NCBI GenBank assembly: GCA_027065215.1
Contig: JAMOOT010000066.1
Coordinates: 1-11,576 of the forward strand
DNA from: Candidatus Omnitrophota bacterium
GTDB taxonomy: Bacteria > Omnitrophota > Gorgyraeia > S143-82
Length of the DNA: 11,576 bases
Reading direction: 5' to 3'
Position numbers and translations under genes: made by a program. Below, one piece after another: positions 1 through 6,567 of the stretch (position 1 is the first letter of the stretch; every line of letters begins with the position of its first letter). The notes under the pieces are model-generated. The model had not been told where the DNA came from, ran no database searches, and saw only the letters and a program-made list of their open reading frames with translations.

Positions 1-346
1 TTCAATGGATAGGCCTGGGGCCATTCCAGATCTCAAGCCAGAACCTTACGAGTCTCTGACAAAAATCTCAACAGAGATCCAATCACATACCAACATCCCA
101 GTCAACATAATATCTCGAATCCCACAGGCCAACACCCCTCAAAGGACTCAACCAAAAATTTCGTTAAATAGCCGCATATTAAGTACCCTACAACGCAGGC
201 CATCGGATAAGCATGAATTATCCCATGCGTTGGGCGTATCGCAAGAGACCATAGATAAAATTCTAACAGAATTGGAATCCAAAGGTCTGGTCGTAAAGAT
301 GACGTTGAATAACCGTATCCTCTTTAAGAGGAAACATGATATCTGA
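1..346 (+). CDS. C-terminal part of a radical SAM protein (COG0731-like) with winged helix, 5' end cut off
   Basis: The frame is open to the left edge, so the ATG at position 5 is probably internal and the gene begins outside the window. The visible start, S-M-D-R-P-G-A followed by a proline-rich stretch and a helix ending in IPVNII, resembles the end of the radical SAM barrel in COG0731 (wyosine-synthase-like) proteins, where a phrase like QLNSLDRPG precedes the last helix and strand. After a polar linker rich in Pro, Gln and Thr, residues about 55-110 read as a winged helix: a helix ILSTLQRRP, a helix-turn-helix (LSHALGVSQETIDKILTELESKGLV) and a short beta wing. Several radical SAM relatives carry such a C-terminal winged helix. 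A DprA C-terminus or a plain regulator would be the alternative. The SAM-binding cysteines lie outside the window, so the family call is inference. The gene converges on recO and overlaps its end by 23 bases. Confidence 0.6.
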   Translation, partial: SMDRPGAIPDLKPEPYESLTKISTEIQSHTNIPVNIISRIPQANTPQRTQPKISLNSRILSTLQRRPSDKHELSHALGVSQETIDKILTELESKGLVVKMTLNNRILFKRKHDI

Positions 347-1028
347 TAAAACTCTCTACTATATTTCGCAACATCTTCTCATCCTTCCAAGATAACTTCA
401 CTGATAAGGCCTTAGTCAGAGGCAAGGTCTCTATCATTCGCATCGCTTTAACAATCCCAGGAGAAATTCTTATCGCACTTGAATCCCTATCCTTGCATCT
501 ATCACAAAGCAATCCCCCTTCCTGATGACTAAACCAAACTTGAGACATCCCCCGTCTCATACATACAAGACATCCGTCAATATAGGGTCTAAACCCCACC
601 AATGCCAAAAGTCTAATGCGAAAGGTCCGCACCAAAAGAGCAGGATCAACTCGGCCTACTTGTTTAAGACAATCTAAAAGGGTTAAAAATAATTCAGGAT
701 TGGGTTGATTGGCCGGACTAACTTTGTCTACCAAGTTCATCATCTTCCCGGCTATCCAATAATCACGACGGTCAGCCTTAGGCAGGCAATACTTTATCAA
801 ATTACACTGCGAAATTAAGTGCAGATTGGAATGGCGTGAAGGATAAAATACAACCTCATTAAGGGTAAACAGGTCCACTGAAGAGGCAAACTTTTTGGGG
901 TCTTTTCGAATACCTTTTAATATACCGTTAAACTTTCCATGAGTAGGTGAAAAGAATACAGCAATCAACGATGTCTCTCTTATCGGAAATCGTCGCAGGA
1001 CCAAGGCCTCAGTCTTTTGTATTGCCAT
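324..1028 (-). CDS. recO: DNA repair protein RecO
   Basis: RecO is the mediator that helps load RecA on SSB-coated single-stranded DNA in the RecFOR recombination-repair pathway and also anneals strands. The 234-residue length is normal. The N-terminus (MAIQKTEALVLRR, then FFSPTHGKFNGILKGIRK) is the typical OB-fold, including the basic G-x-RK turn. The helical middle follows, and GFRPYIDGC leads into a zinc finger with Cys153, Cys156, Cys175 and Cys178. The ATG is well placed for the family although no strong Shine-Dalgarno precedes it. It overlaps the end of the M48 protease gene by 20 bases, so translation is probably coupled. This is the last gene of the long minus-strand operon and runs into the end of the plus-strand gene at the left edge. 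Confidence 0.95.
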   Translation of the reverse strand: MAIQKTEALVLRRFPIRETSLIAVFFSPTHGKFNGILKGIRKDPKKFASSVDLFTLNEVVFYPSRHSNLHLISQCNLIKYCLPKADRRDYWIAGKMMNLVDKVSPANQPNPELFLTLLDCLKQVGRVDPALLVRTFRIRLLALVGFRPYIDGCLVCMRRGMSQVWFSHQEGGLLCDRCKDRDSSAIRISPGIVKAMRMIETLPLTKALSVKLSWKDEKMLRNIVESFIRYHVSS

Positions 1029-2058
1029 CGTCAGGGAATATACCTGCTTTAAATTGTCTCACTATCTTCTCTATATATGCCCTTCTTTCCAATGAGGTCG
1101 GATGTGTACGCCAAAAAGACTCTATCATACTCTCAGGGACCTCAACCGCAAATCTCTCCCATATATCCTTACCGACATCTATATCATATCCTGCCCTATA
1201 AGCCAAATAAAGGCCCCAATAATCGGCCTGCATCTCCAATTCACGTGAATAGCCACTGGTTACTGCATCCCTGCCCATACCTGCCAATACAGAACCCAAA
1301 CCAGGCAAAACCTCCTCCAATTTATTGGATAAAATGGTTCCAAACAAGCCCGAGACCAAGTCCACCCCCATATGTTGCACATGGTGGGCTAAAAGGATAT
1401 GGGCAATCTCATGTCCCAAGACTACAGCCAATTCATCGTCGCTTTGAAGAAACCTCATCATACCATAGGTCACTATGACTGCGTTTGGCGTAGCCATAGC
1501 GTTTATCTCAGCATCAGAAGACATATAAAAATCTACCTGTCTCGGTCTGCTATCTACCTTTACCATACGAGGAAAGATCCGTCCTTCTGACCAAAAATCA
1601 AATTGAACAAATCGGCCGGGTATTAAAGTAGAAAGGACCTTCTGATACTCCTGACAAGACTTTACCCGATAACCATTAACAGCCAACAACACCGTCCCAG
1701 GCTCCACATCCAGTTTTTCGCAAGAAGTGCCTTCCACCTTTTCAACTATCACTGGATACCTGCCCTCTGGAAGGCCAAAAGCAGACCGAACTTGTTCATC
1801 TGCATCAACTACTAAAAGGCCTACATAGGGATAGTTTCCTTGACGAAACCTCGGGGGGATGTACTGTAAAAGGTGATAACCAACTGAAACTACCCTTCGC
1901 CATAATGAAGCACGATACCTAAAAGCACGGCCAACTAATCTTGACTCATATTCTCTAACCTCATCCGGTGTGGCCCTTGGGCCCTGATAGACACACCCTC
2001 CCAAGCAAATTAAGGCCAAAAGTAATAACCAACATCTTCGAGACAAAAGGCATCCCAT
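1009..2058 (-). CDS. Lipoprotein M48 family metalloprotease with internal PDZ domain
   Basis: This is a predicted envelope zinc protease, possibly for quality control of outer-membrane proteins as known for BepA and LoiP. Seen in the protein: two arginines (R7, R8), a hydrophobic stretch and a lipobox L-G-G-C with the lipidated Cys at 22. A PDZ-like domain spans about 78-165 (hydrophobic VEKVEG, then EPGTVLLAVNGYRV). The M48 catalytic domain runs from about 180, with HEIAH at 216-220 supplying two zinc His and the catalytic Glu, the E-x-x-A-D motif at 275-279 supplying the third ligand, and T-H-P at 318-320 near the end. PDZ placed before the protease differs from the BepA layout of protease followed by TPR repeats, which is absent here. 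ATG is preceded by AGGGAGATACT. The start lies 49 bases inside yraN, and the end overlaps recO by 20. The substrate cannot be read from sequence. Confidence 0.9.
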   Translation of the reverse strand: MGCLLSRRCWLLLLALICLGGCVYQGPRATPDEVREYESRLVGRAFRYRASLWRRVVSVGYHLLQYIPPRFRQGNYPYVGLLVVDADEQVRSAFGLPEGRYPVIVEKVEGTSCEKLDVEPGTVLLAVNGYRVKSCQEYQKVLSTLIPGRFVQFDFWSEGRIFPRMVKVDSRPRQVDFYMSSDAEINAMATPNAVIVTYGMMRFLQSDDELAVVLGHEIAHILLAHHVQHMGVDLVSGLFGTILSNKLEEVLPGLGSVLAGMGRDAVTSGYSRELEMQADYWGLYLAYRAGYDIDVGKDIWERFAVEVPESMIESFWRTHPTSLERRAYIEKIVRQFKAGIFPDDGNTKD

Positions 2059-2375
2059 AGTATCTCCCTAACCTCAGTCTCCCCTACATCCATTACTGAA
2101 AAGTGGTAATTATAATCCTTTCTACGTAAATGATTGTTTATAAAATGTATTGCCGTCTTTACAATTTTTTTCATCTTATCGCGAGTAACACTTTCAAGTG
2201 CCGTCTCAAAAGAACCCTTGGAGCGGTGCCTAACTTCAACAAAATAAATATCTCTTCCCCGCTTGACGATTATATCTATTTCACCCCCTCTAATCCGATA
2301 ATTACGTGCTAAGATATCAAAACCAGAATGAGATAAATAATCACAACCTATATTTTCGTAGATATTTTCTACCAC
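2010..2375 (-). CDS. yraN: UPF0102/YraN family protein (endonuclease-like fold)
   Basis: This is a small member of the YraN family, which has a restriction-endonuclease-like fold, is very widely conserved and still has no settled function. The key motif is present: ILARNYRIRGGEIDIIVKR followed by FVEVRHRS, giving the family's E-x-D and E-V-(K/R) catalytic-like residues. The middle (ALESVTRDKMKKIVKTA) is also typical. It starts at GTG, because an in-frame TAG lies eight codons upstream and no ATG intervenes. That start overlaps the end of rnhB by 7 bases, and rnhB-yraN is a common pair. The N-terminus is a little shorter than usual. The conserved core finishes near ILWDAF, and the last 11 residues extend into the start of the M48 gene. 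Identity is sure; any nuclease activity is unproven. Confidence 0.92.
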   Translation of the reverse strand: MVENIYENIGCDYLSHSGFDILARNYRIRGGEIDIIVKRGRDIYFVEVRHRSKGSFETALESVTRDKMKKIVKTAIHFINNHLRRKDYNYHFSVMDVGETEVREILWDAFCLEDVGYYFWP

Positions 2376-2974
2376 AATCTCATCTGCACAACTGGTCTAT
2401 AACTTCGCCGATGAACCCGACAAGGACCAAACTGATCAATCGCCTTTAAATGTTGAGCAGTTGCATACCCTTTGTGATCAGCAAATCCGTATTCAGGATA
2501 TAAACAATCCAGGCCAAACATAATATAATCCCTTATCACCTTTGCCAAGATAGAGGCACAAGATATCTCGAGGACATATTTATCTCCCTTAATAACTGGC
2601 CTGCAGCGGCCATTTATTGAAACTGGTAAATCAAAGGAATCTTTTCCATCAACCAAGACTAATAATTTTCTTTGTCGCAGTTGAGGATACTTATCGAGCA
2701 ATATTGTCAACGCCTCAGACATACCAGAAAGAGTTGCTCTACGGATATTCAGACGGTCTATTGCATAAACATCTATTATTGAAACCGACCAGTAAAGGTT
2801 CTCAACTATAAATTTAAATGCTCTCTTACGTTGGGCAAAAGAAAGGGATTTAGAATCATTTAGCCTGATTGGAGGCCTATCAACTCCCTCTTTCCATGAC
2901 ACGCAAGCACAAACTACTGGCCCAGCCAATGGACCACGCCCCGCTTCATCTACACCAACCACTACTTCCCCCAC
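2369..2974 (-). CDS. rnhB: Ribonuclease HII
   Basis: RNase HII cuts the RNA strand of RNA-DNA hybrids and removes single ribonucleotides misincorporated in DNA, using Mg or Mn in the cytoplasm. The 201-residue protein has the full catalytic set: D9 and E10 in DEAGRGPLAGPV, D109 in LVDGK, and D149 in ASILAKVIRD. It also has the L-N-D-S-K-S-L motif at 38-44 and H-K-G-Y at 167-170. The start is GTG: an in-frame TGA is five codons upstream, and a G6 run (AGGGGGG) three bases before GTG serves as Shine-Dalgarno. A 26-base gap separates it from purC upstream, and it overlaps yraN by 7 bases downstream. Confidence 0.96.
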   Translation of the reverse strand: MGEVVVGVDEAGRGPLAGPVVCACVSWKEGVDRPPIRLNDSKSLSFAQRKRAFKFIVENLYWSVSIIDVYAIDRLNIRRATLSGMSEALTILLDKYPQLRQRKLLVLVDGKDSFDLPVSINGRCRPVIKGDKYVLEISCASILAKVIRDYIMFGLDCLYPEYGFADHKGYATAQHLKAIDQFGPCRVHRRSYRPVVQMRLW

Positions 2975-3000
2975 GATCCCCCCTATTCACAATGTAAACA

Positions 3001-3894
3001 TCAAAACAAATCTTCACCCGTCAAATGGTTATATATCTGGATATACCTTCCCCGAGTATTCTCCACCACATCTGCAGGAACTTCTGGACCTGGAGGGGCC
3101 TTATCCCAATCCAAAGAATTCAGATAATCCCTGACAAACTGTTTATCAAAACTTTTCTGAGATCTGCCTTCTTCATAATCCTCTACATACCAAAACCTGG
3201 AAGAATCAGGGGTAAGAACCTCATCCACTAAATAGATATTCTCATCCTCATCCAACCCGAACTCAAACTTGGTATCAGCAATAATAATCCCTCGAGAGAG
3301 GGCATAATCTCTTGCCTTAGAATATAACTTTATACTAATATCTCTTATCTTCTCAGCCAACTCCCGACCGATCATCAATACTACATCTTCAAAAGTTATC
3401 TCCTGATCATGGCCTTGCTCGGCCTTGGTAGTAGGAGTAAATAATGGCGGCTCAAGACGTTGAGATTCCTTAAGACCACTGGGCAACTTTATACCGCTTA
3501 TCATTCCCGTACGTTTATAACTCTTCCAACCAGAACCAGTAATATATCCTCTAACTATGCACTCTATAGGCAAAACCTTATATTTTCTCACCAACATCGA
3601 ACGATTTTTAAGAATATCCTCGTATTTCTTTAACTCAGGATACATCCAGACGATTGTTGAAGAATAACTGGTTACCAGATGATGCTTTATATCTTCTGAG
3701 AAGAAATCAAACCAAAACCTACTCATCATAGTAAGTATCTTTCCCTTATCAGGGATAGGCGTGGGCAATATCACATCAAAGGCTGATATCCTATCAGTAG
3801 TTACTAACAAAAGATGTTCTCCCAGATCGTAGACATCTCTTACCTTGCCTCGCCTCAAAATCCCCACATCAAAATTTGTTTCCTTTATCGCCAT
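3001..3894 (-). CDS. purC: Phosphoribosylaminoimidazole-succinocarboxamide (SAICAR) synthase
   Basis: This cytoplasmic enzyme joins aspartate to CAIR using ATP in the eighth step of de novo purine synthesis. I place the start at 3894 (MAIKETNFDV), giving 297 residues. The frame stays open to 3984, but those 30 extra codons lie inside fabD and do not look like PurC. The ATG falls 14 bases after the fabD stop and is preceded by GGTGGGAT. Motifs: RRGKVRDVYD at 14-23 with the nucleotide-binding loop, TTDRISAFDV at 32-41, IECIVRGYITGSGWKSYKRTG at 110-130, TPTTKAEQGHD at 153-163, and DTKFEFG plus VDEVLTPDSSRFW at 207-235. The roughly 300-residue length matches the longer, yeast Ade1-like form, not the roughly 240-residue E. 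coli and Bacillus form. No other purine gene is nearby. Confidence 0.96.
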   Translation of the reverse strand: MAIKETNFDVGILRRGKVRDVYDLGEHLLLVTTDRISAFDVILPTPIPDKGKILTMMSRFWFDFFSEDIKHHLVTSYSSTIVWMYPELKKYEDILKNRSMLVRKYKVLPIECIVRGYITGSGWKSYKRTGMISGIKLPSGLKESQRLEPPLFTPTTKAEQGHDQEITFEDVVLMIGRELAEKIRDISIKLYSKARDYALSRGIIIADTKFEFGLDEDENIYLVDEVLTPDSSRFWYVEDYEEGRSQKSFDKQFVRDYLNSLDWDKAPPGPEVPADVVENTRGRYIQIYNHLTGEDLF

Positions 3895-3908
3895 ATCCCA
3901 CCAACTTT

Positions 3909-4781
3909 TTACAACGTATTTACCGTCTTGGAACAACTCTTCCTCATCAAGGACCGCAAAACTCCAGAAGGCTCCATCTCCCAAAATTCATCTACCTCCT
4001 GACACATAGACTCAACACACCTTTGCCAAAGGGTAGGAGAAGTTAGTTGGCGTTTTAAAAGTGACTTTGCCTCTTCACCTGAGTCTATCTTTTCTCCGCT
4101 TATACTACTAAATACCAAAATTCGTGGATCATTAAACTTGACTTTATCCAACTCCTCATTAAACCTTTCCTGGGCATCTGACATAAGAGGACTGTGAAAC
4201 GCCCCAGCAACAGATAATCTCACTATCCGCTTAGCCCCCAAATTTTTAAGCCGCTCCTCTACTATCCCTAACTCCTCTAATCTCCCAGAGACCACTATCT
4301 GCCCAGGTGCGTTAAAATTAGCAGGATAGACATCTAATCCATCACAGGCATCTCTAACCTTCATTTCATCTAAACCAATTACAGCGCTCATACCTGAAGA
4401 TACACGTTCACTGGCCTCTTGCATTAACCTCCCCCGCAAATCTACCAACTTTACTGCCGTCGGAAAGTCAAAGACTCCAGCCGATAGTAATGCCCCATAT
4501 TCCCCTAAACTCAGTCCAGCAGTCGCATAGATTTCTTTGTGAACAGAATCCCTAAAATAACAGAATGAAATCCAACTCACGACAAGAATTGCTACCTGAC
4601 ACTTATCTGTTCGATCTAAGACCTCTTTGGGACCAGATTCTATAACCTTTCTGACATCCCAACCCACCAAATCGCTTGCCTCTTCCAGAAATCTTTCCAA
4701 CTTTGAATCTTTCTCAAGCAGAGAAAGTCCCATACCTATCTTTTGGGCCCCCTGCCCTGGGAAAAGCGCTGCAATTCTCAA
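3909..4781 (-). CDS. fabD: Malonyl-CoA:acyl carrier protein transacylase
   Basis: FabD moves malonyl from CoA to acyl carrier protein and so supplies the extender for type II fatty-acid synthesis. The 290 residues show FPGQGAQ at 7-13 (oxyanion Gln10), the nucleophile Ser91 in GLSLGEY, the conserved RG pair at 116-117 that binds the malonyl carboxylate, NFNAPGQIV at 155-163, and the catalytic His196 in AGAFHSPLM. The usual GHSxGE reads GLSLGE here. The start is TTG: the gene opens with TTGA shared with the plsX stop (4-base overlap), and a G7 run lies four bases upstream as Shine-Dalgarno. purC follows after 14 bases. Neither fabH nor a carrier protein gene sits in this cluster, so they must be elsewhere. 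Confidence 0.95.
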   Translation of the reverse strand: MRIAALFPGQGAQKIGMGLSLLEKDSKLERFLEEASDLVGWDVRKVIESGPKEVLDRTDKCQVAILVVSWISFCYFRDSVHKEIYATAGLSLGEYGALLSAGVFDFPTAVKLVDLRGRLMQEASERVSSGMSAVIGLDEMKVRDACDGLDVYPANFNAPGQIVVSGRLEELGIVEERLKNLGAKRIVRLSVAGAFHSPLMSDAQERFNEELDKVKFNDPRILVFSSISGEKIDSGEEAKSLLKRQLTSPTLWQRCVESMCQEVDEFWEMEPSGVLRSLMRKSCSKTVNTL

Positions 4782-5809
4782 TTTTCCCCCCCTATATTTA
4801 CCTTGAGATTTCCCAACTCCTTAAGTATCCTATCGTTCACCTTTCGTTTTATCTCCTTAACCGCTACCATTATGGCATTACGAACCGCTCGGGCATTAGA
4901 TCTGCCGTGTCCAATAATACAGACTCCATTTATTCCCAGCAAGAGTGCTCCACCATATTCAGAATAATCGATCTTCTTCTTCAATCTCTTGTAAGCAGGC
5001 AATAAAAATAAAATAGCCCCTATTTTCGTCCACCAAGAAGATTCATATATCTCCTGTTTAAGCAACTTAACAACCGCCTCAGCCGCACCTTCAGAGACCT
5101 TCAAGACCGCATTACCAACAAATCCATCCATCACCACTATATCGACAACGCCCTTGAATATATCTTTACCTTCCACATTGCCCACGAAATTCAATCCAGA
5201 CTGTTTAAGCAGACTTGCTGCCTCCTTATAGGTAGAAATGCCTTTGCCTTCTTCTTCTCCAATGTTTAGTATCCCAACCTTAGGGTCATCCACTCCATCC
5301 CACATCGCTCGACAATACACAGTGGCCATCAATCCATACTGAAGCAAATGAGTTGGTTTTGTATCTATATTTGCCCCCACATCAATTACGATTACCGGTG
5401 TTCCTTTCATCGTTGGGAAGACCACCGCCAACCCAGGTCTTTCTATCCCAGGAAGGAGTCTCGCTTTAAGCGTAGCAGCAGAAACCACCGCTCCAGTATT
5501 ACCAACACTTACAAAGGCCGAGATCTCCTTCTTTTTCAACAATTCTGCCCCAACACTTATAGAAGAATCCTTTTTCCTCCGAACACTCAAAGCCGGAGGA
5601 TCTTCCATAGATATAACCTCAGAGGCATGACAAATCCTAATATTGGGTAGATCAGAAGGGAGGTATTTTTTAATCTCTTCTTCTCTACCAATCAAAATAA
5701 GGTCTATATCAGGATTCTCTTTGGCCGCCATGTATCCACCCCGTACCGGCTCGGACGGGGCAAAGTCTCCGCCCATGGCGTCCAAACCAATTACTATCCT
5801 TCCTGCCAT
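4778..5809 (-). CDS. plsX: Phosphate acyltransferase PlsX
   Basis: PlsX turns acyl-ACP and phosphate into acyl phosphate, the acyl donor for PlsY in the first step of phospholipid synthesis; it is a peripheral membrane protein. The 343 residues match the family. Seen in order: IGLDAMGGDFAPSEPVRG at the N-terminus, SVGNTGAVVSAATLKA in the first third, VIDVGANIDTKPTHLLQYG, ILNIGEEEGKG, VGNVEGKDIFKG with MDGFVGNAVLKVSEG, and YGGALLLGINGVCIIGHGRS near the end. ATG is preceded at a long spacing (12 bases) by TAGGAG, which is part of a hairpin around the rpmF stop, so expression probably depends on rpmF translation. It overlaps fabD by 4 bases. Confidence 0.97.
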   Translation of the reverse strand: MAGRIVIGLDAMGGDFAPSEPVRGGYMAAKENPDIDLILIGREEEIKKYLPSDLPNIRICHASEVISMEDPPALSVRRKKDSSISVGAELLKKKEISAFVSVGNTGAVVSAATLKARLLPGIERPGLAVVFPTMKGTPVIVIDVGANIDTKPTHLLQYGLMATVYCRAMWDGVDDPKVGILNIGEEEGKGISTYKEAASLLKQSGLNFVGNVEGKDIFKGVVDIVVMDGFVGNAVLKVSEGAAEAVVKLLKQEIYESSWWTKIGAILFLLPAYKRLKKKIDYSEYGGALLLGINGVCIIGHGRSNARAVRNAIMVAVKEIKRKVNDRILKELGNLKVNIGGEN

Positions 5810-5817
5810 AGTTATAT

Positions 5818-5842
5818 CTAACTCCTATCAATAAGGAGTTAA
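5818..5842 (-). promoter_or_regulatory. Hairpin covering the plsX ribosome-binding site
   Basis: On the minus strand TTAACTCCT and AGGAGTTAG form a 9-bp stem (eight Watson-Crick pairs and one G-U) around the 7-base loop TATTGAT. The left arm and loop hold the last codons and TGA stop of rpmF; the right arm carries AGGAG, the only good Shine-Dalgarno for plsX. Pairing would hide it until a ribosome finishes rpmF. The structure is seen; the coupling role is inferred. Confidence 0.5.
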
Positions 5843-6004
5843 TACTGCCCTGCCCTTGTAATAACCACAGTGCGGGCAAATCCGGTGAGGAGGTTTGGGC
5901 AAACCACAATGGGAACAAGGCTGGACCTGCATAGGAGTTATTTTGTCATGCGTTCGGTGTTTATCCCTACGCGATTTAGAATGTTTCCGTTTAGGATGCG
6001 CCAT
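5828..6004 (-). CDS. rpmF: 50S ribosomal protein L32
   Basis: This short gene encodes 58 residues, the usual size of large-subunit protein L32. It starts MAHPKRKHSKSRRDKHR, the basic tail typical of L32 (commonly beginning MA-PKRK-S), then has the zinc ribbon C30-x2-C33 and C43-x2-C46 in contexts CSHCG and CPHCG, followed by the ending YYKGRAVLTPY. An excellent Shine-Dalgarno, GGAGGTGA, lies just before the ATG. It sits 16 bases after the DUF177 gene, the conserved partner that helps make 23S rRNA, and is followed by plsX, as in many bacteria. Having all four zinc cysteines marks the zinc-binding form of L32. Confidence 0.97.
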   Translation of the reverse strand: MAHPKRKHSKSRRDKHRTHDKITPMQVQPCSHCGLPKPPHRICPHCGYYKGRAVLTPY

Positions 6005-6020
6005 TTAAATCACCTCCAAT

Positions 6021-6428
6021 TCAGTTGCACTTACATTCACCTAAATTTCTATTGCCTCCACACACTGGACATATTCCTTGACAATCCTCTCTACACAAAT
6101 TTTTCATACCAATACTCAAGATGATCTCTTCTCTAACTAACTGGGTTATATTAATCTCTTGCAATTCACTAACAATCTTTATGTGATGAGAAAACTTCCA
6201 ATTCCTGTGAGAACGTACCTCTTCCAAACAGCGCGTACAAGTCAATAAGACATCCGCTTCAACATAAATAGCAAGATCCACATAATCCCCTACTCGATAA
6301 GCATCTACTGAAACCCATGCATCACTATCCAACTGCCAATATTCACAATCTACATCTAAGGCATTAGAAGGAATTGTACCTTCAAAATTGCTCCTTTGTG
6401 ATAATATATCCTTAACCGATATTTTCAT
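6021..6428 (-). CDS. yceD: YceD/DUF177 family protein, 23S rRNA accumulation factor
   Basis: YceD (DUF177) proteins are cytoplasmic and needed for normal 23S rRNA levels in E. coli and plants; they are nearly always next to rpmF, as here. The 135-residue protein has the family's parts: the N-terminal sheet region, L-T-C64-T-R-C67-L-E, and the C-terminal cysteine-rich signature LCREDCQGICPVCG (C112, C116, C120, C123) followed by E-C132-K-C134. Six to eight cysteines could bind zinc, with the last four in a zinc-ribbon arrangement. The ATG has GAGGTGAT upstream, and the gene is first after a promoter at 6465-6493 with a leader of roughly 30 bases. The molecular role is not settled in the family. 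Confidence 0.9.
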   Translation of the reverse strand: MKISVKDILSQRSNFEGTIPSNALDVDCEYWQLDSDAWVSVDAYRVGDYVDLAIYVEADVLLTCTRCLEEVRSHRNWKFSHHIKIVSELQEINITQLVREEIILSIGMKNLCREDCQGICPVCGGNRNLGECKCN

Positions 6429-6464
6429 AGACCAACATCACCTCATCACTCATACGAATGGCTT

Positions 6465-6493
6465 ATTATAACTCAAAACCCTCGAAATTCCAA
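6465..6493 (-). promoter_or_regulatory. Sigma70-type promoter for the yceD-rpmF-plsX-fabD-...-recO operon
   Basis: On the minus strand TTGGAA (6488-6493, 4 of 6 to TTGACA) is followed after 17 bases by a perfect TATAAT (6465-6470). Initiation would fall near 6458, about 30 bases before the yceD ATG. It lies in the 139-base gap after pheA, the largest gap between housekeeping genes in the window. No convincing terminator for pheA is seen in that gap, so read-through from the upstream operon is possible. Confidence 0.65.
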
Positions 6494-6567
6494 AACTAAC
6501 AAAAGACCCCATAAAAATATAACATAATAATAGACCATGAATAAATTACCTTGAGCATCTTAATAAA

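Noticed and set aside
318..332. Palindrome TCCTCTTTAAGAGGA as an intrinsic terminator
   Set aside because: Only a 5-bp stem is physically possible and no T-run follows on either strand; it also lies inside both coding regions.
1077..1478. Plus-strand open frame of 133 codons opposite the M48 gene, and similar plus-strand frames opposite yraN, purC, fabD, plsX, scpB and the hydrolase-like gene
   Set aside because: Each lies antisense to a gene with clear family motifs, has skewed or low-complexity composition, and shows no recognisable domain.
3895..3984. Upstream 30-codon extension of purC
   Set aside because: It lies within fabD, does not resemble PurC, and the downstream ATG fits the conserved N-terminus and follows the fabD stop by 14 bases.
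5709..5918. Minus-strand frame of 69 codons spanning the rpmF/plsX junction
   Set aside because: It is a shifted-frame shadow of rpmF and the plsX start, both of which have full family signatures.
6494..6567. Terminator between pheA and yceD
   Set aside because: The stretch is AT-rich with T-runs but I could not pair a GC-rich stem ahead of them.
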